Assembly: GCA_029856445.1 (NCBI GenBank)
Contig: JAHQWY010000177.1
Coordinates: 1 to 7,843, forward strand
Origin: Promethearchaeia archaeon
GTDB lineage: Archaea > Asgardarchaeota > Lokiarchaeia > Sigyniarchaeales > SOKP01
Direction of reading: 5' to 3'
Length of the DNA stretch: 7,843 nt
A program made the position numbers and the translations under genes. The notes below the pieces were generated by a model. It made no database searches. It was not told the DNA's origin and worked only from the letters and a program-made list of their open reading frames with translations. This document shows positions 5,906 through 7,843 of this stretch, piece by piece (position 1 is the first letter of the stretch; the number at the start of each line of letters is the position of its first letter).

Positions 5906-6115
5906 TTTTGAAATTACACCTTTTCCATATTTTCAATATTTTTTTTTATAATCAAAAGAAAAATTAACTCTAAAAAAACGTTATTGTTTTTCTTTCTTTT
6001 CAGTACTATAGCTTTTAATTTTTAAATCGCTCTTTCACTTGTTAGGTTAAAAACATTTAAGTTATATCAAGTAGATTAAATATTAATACAAAATATTTGA
6101 ATAAATGAGAAAATT
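5906..6115. promoter_or_regulatory. Divergent promoter region between the two OYE-like paralogs
   Basis: 210 bp, strongly AT-rich, between two head-to-head starts. On the minus strand AAGGTG (5917-5922) lies 11 bases before ATG5905, and ATTATAAAA (5944-5952) is a possible TATA box. On the plus strand TTAAATATT (6076-6084) is a possible TATA box, giving a leader of about 10 bases, with no Shine-Dalgarno before ATG6116. AAATATTT (6091-6098) is a perfect but trivial AT palindrome. A pyrimidine tract at 5987-6000 has no assigned role. The shared region may allow joint or opposing control of the two paralogs. Confidence 0.45.
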
Positions 6116-7843
6116 ATGCCAAGAGTTACAGATCCGTTAAAAATAAGAAATATGGAAATTAAAAACCGAATTGGATTTCCTCCCATGATGTCTGGTTCGA
6201 TCTCAAATGGAATTCCAGGAAAAAATTTCTATAATGTTTTTGAACCGATTGCAAAGGGTGGCGCTGGATATATCACGGTTGAAGCAAGTTCAACAGATCC
6301 CATGAATAACCCAATTCAACCATGTCTGGGATTGGATGAAAATATTCCTGCGTTTAAAGAATTTACCGATAAAATTCACGAATATGGTACCAAGATTGGT
6401 ATTCAATTTGCACATGGAGGAATACTTGCATTAATGATGATTGCAATAATGAAATTTCCCCTACCTGTGTGGGCACCCTCCAGCGTAGATCCTGTTGTAG
6501 CAAGTTCTGCTTATAAGCTGATAAACCCTAATTGGCAAGATGATTTAATGAAAACGGGATTTAAAGAAATCCACGCAATGACGAAAGAAGAAATTATTCA
6601 AGTTGAAGATAGATTTGTCGCAGCCGCTAAAAGAGCTATTGATGCGGGATTTGATTATGTGATGATCCATTCTGCGCACGGCACATTGTACCACGACTTT
6701 TTATCACCATATTATAATCAGAGAACAGATGAATATGGCGGTACATGGGAGAATAAGACTCGTTTTTTAAGAGATACTGTTGCTAAAATGAGGGATAAAA
6801 TCGGGGATCACCCTATATATGCGAGGATTTCAGCTGAAGAACTTTTAGATAACGGTTTAAAAATAGAAGATCAAAAAAAGGTTGCTGTCCTTTACGAAAA
6901 AGCAGGGGTGGATTGTATTGATGTCAGTCAAGGGATACAGGTAAGAACACCTGGAGGGATAAACATTCCTACATATATTCCAGCTGGCGGATTTATTCAT
7001 TATGCTGAGGCGATAAAAAAGGTGGTTAATATTCCCGTAATAGGCGTTGGAAATATTACTGATGTAAAAATGGCTGATGAGTTTATCCAACAGGGAAAAG
7101 CCGATTTAATTAATATGGGTAGACAATTAATTTGTGATCCTGAGACTCCGAATAAATATTTTGAGGGTCGATATGAGGATATCAAACAATGTATCGGATG
7201 CTTAATTGGATGTACCCGTGTATGCGTTTTGAATCCTTATGAAAGACATAATTATAAAGAACTTTTACCAACTGAAGATCCTAAAAAGATCGTTGTATTG
7301 GGAGGTGGAATTGCGGGAATGGAACTTGCACGGGTGGCAAAACTCCGGGGTCATGAAGTCGAACTCTATGAAAAAACTGATAAATTGGGTGGATTGATGC
7401 ATATATTAGCCGCAGAATATAAGAAAGAACGATTTATGAACATTGTCGATTATCAGATAGCTCAGCTTAAAAAATTGGGTGTTCCTGTTCACTTAAATAA
7501 AGAATTATCAAATGATGAAGTTAGGGAATTAGATTGTGATGTATTAGTATTTGCTATAGGAACGAAAGCTACAATACCAGTTAAATTCGAAGGGCGTACT
7601 AATGTTTTAACTCAAGATGAAGCAATTTTAAAAAGTAAGCCTATTGGGAAAAATGTAGTTGTGTGGGGATTGGATACTTATTGGAGAGGAGGGGCCGAAA
7701 CAGCAATGACACTAAGAGAACAAGGCCATAATATTAAAGCTATCGCAGGAACAGAGAAAGGACTAGCTGGAACAATCACCGGACCAGGTCTTACTGGTAG
7801 AGTTACGTTTATTCATAGATATTTCAAAAAAAACAAGATCCCT
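6116..7843 (+). CDS. OYE/2,4-dienoyl-CoA reductase-type oxidoreductase (copy 2, 3' partial)
   Basis: 576 codons read open to the window edge. Alignment to copy 1 (both reach KKIP/KNKIP at residue 576) shows that about 83 C-terminal residues lie outside. The order is the same: FMN barrel (MPRVTDPLKIRNMEIKNRIGF; HSAHGTL 185-191; DFLSPYYNQRTDEYGG; IGVGNI; GRQLICDPETPNKYF), 4Fe-4S cysteines 359, 362, 366 and 370, FAD site GGGIAG (396-401), and an altered second Rossmann motif VVVWGLDTYWRGGAET (514-529). The fourth Cys is followed by VLNP, like the C-x-VNP found after the last ligand in BaiCD/FldZ-type relatives, but the loop before it is only three residues. Copy 2 keeps QFAHGG (97-102) with His100, where copy 1 has Lys, and has IHAMTKEEI, closer to the family norm. 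The active-site Tyr is again Thr (190). Start ATG6116 matches the copy 1 N-terminus; an ATG at 6105 is out of frame. It is divergent from copy 1 and looks like an old duplication with later specialisation. Confidence 0.88.
   Translation, partial: MPRVTDPLKIRNMEIKNRIGFPPMMSGSISNGIPGKNFYNVFEPIAKGGAGYITVEASSTDPMNNPIQPCLGLDENIPAFKEFTDKIHEYGTKIGIQFAHGGILALMMIAIMKFPLPVWAPSSVDPVVASSAYKLINPNWQDDLMKTGFKEIHAMTKEEIIQVEDRFVAAAKRAIDAGFDYVMIHSAHGTLYHDFLSPYYNQRTDEYGGTWENKTRFLRDTVAKMRDKIGDHPIYARISAEELLDNGLKIEDQKKVAVLYEKAGVDCIDVSQGIQVRTPGGINIPTYIPAGGFIHYAEAIKKVVNIPVIGVGNITDVKMADEFIQQGKADLINMGRQLICDPETPNKYFEGRYEDIKQCIGCLIGCTRVCVLNPYERHNYKELLPTEDPKKIVVLGGGIAGMELARVAKLRGHEVELYEKTDKLGGLMHILAAEYKKERFMNIVDYQIAQLKKLGVPVHLNKELSNDEVRELDCDVLVFAIGTKATIPVKFEGRTNVLTQDEAILKSKPIGKNVVVWGLDTYWRGGAETAMTLREQGHNIKAIAGTEKGLAGTITGPGLTGRVTFIHRYFKKNKIP

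Noticed and set aside
5980..6003. Pyrimidine tract followed by CAG, resembling a eukaryotic 3' splice site
   Set aside because: It lies in the gap between two divergent prokaryotic-type genes, with no split reading frame; chance in AT-rich DNA.
6857..7185. Two overlapping minus-strand open frames
   Set aside because: Both lie antisense to the conserved FMN barrel of the OYE-like copy 2, which is open across the whole region.

Overview
The window is AT-rich and carries seven genes in four transcription units. It has no RNA genes, mobile elements or CRISPR. I infer an archaeon, most likely of the Asgard (Lokiarchaeia-like) type. First genes of units have AT-rich TATA-like upstream sequence and little or no Shine-Dalgarno, while genes inside the operon have good Shine-Dalgarno sites. 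Gene ends are followed by bare T-tracts rather than strong hairpins. One protein combines two PH/GRAM-like folds with a zinc ribbon, and another is a long membrane protein with a winged-helix-like tail. This placement is an inference from style and content; no taxonomic marker gene is present.

Left part (1-2202): 1-181 holds no supportable gene. A minus-strand gene (182-973) encodes two PH/GRAM-like modules and a C-terminal four-cysteine zinc ribbon. Divergent from it is a compact three-gene operon (1104-2202) that matches tusD-tusC-tusB (dsrE-dsrF-dsrH) in order, size and sequence. These three proteins normally form the hexameric sulfur-relay complex that passes persulfide sulfur from TusA to TusE for tRNA thiolation, or serves in dissimilatory sulfur metabolism. 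The relay cysteine is kept in TusD. TusA, TusE/DsrC and MnmA are not in the window.

Middle (2273-3802, minus): a 509-residue protein made almost entirely of duplications. A four-helix membrane module is present twice, then a glycine-rich amphipathic segment twice, then a small winged-helix-like tail. I do not recognise it as a named family.

Right part (3926-7843): two paralogous, divergently transcribed Old Yellow Enzyme/2,4-dienoyl-CoA reductase-type iron-sulfur flavoproteins share a 210-bp intergenic region. The second is cut by the window edge. Both have an FMN TIM barrel, a 4Fe-4S cysteine cluster and an FAD-binding Rossmann domain. They share three departures from the textbook family: a shortened cysteine loop, Thr in place of the usual Tyr in the HxxHG(Y)L active-site motif, and a second Rossmann motif rewritten to WGLxxYWxGGxET. 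The two copies differ from each other at a substrate-side motif (QINKMA versus QFAHGG). This pair is the most promising place for unusual enzymology.
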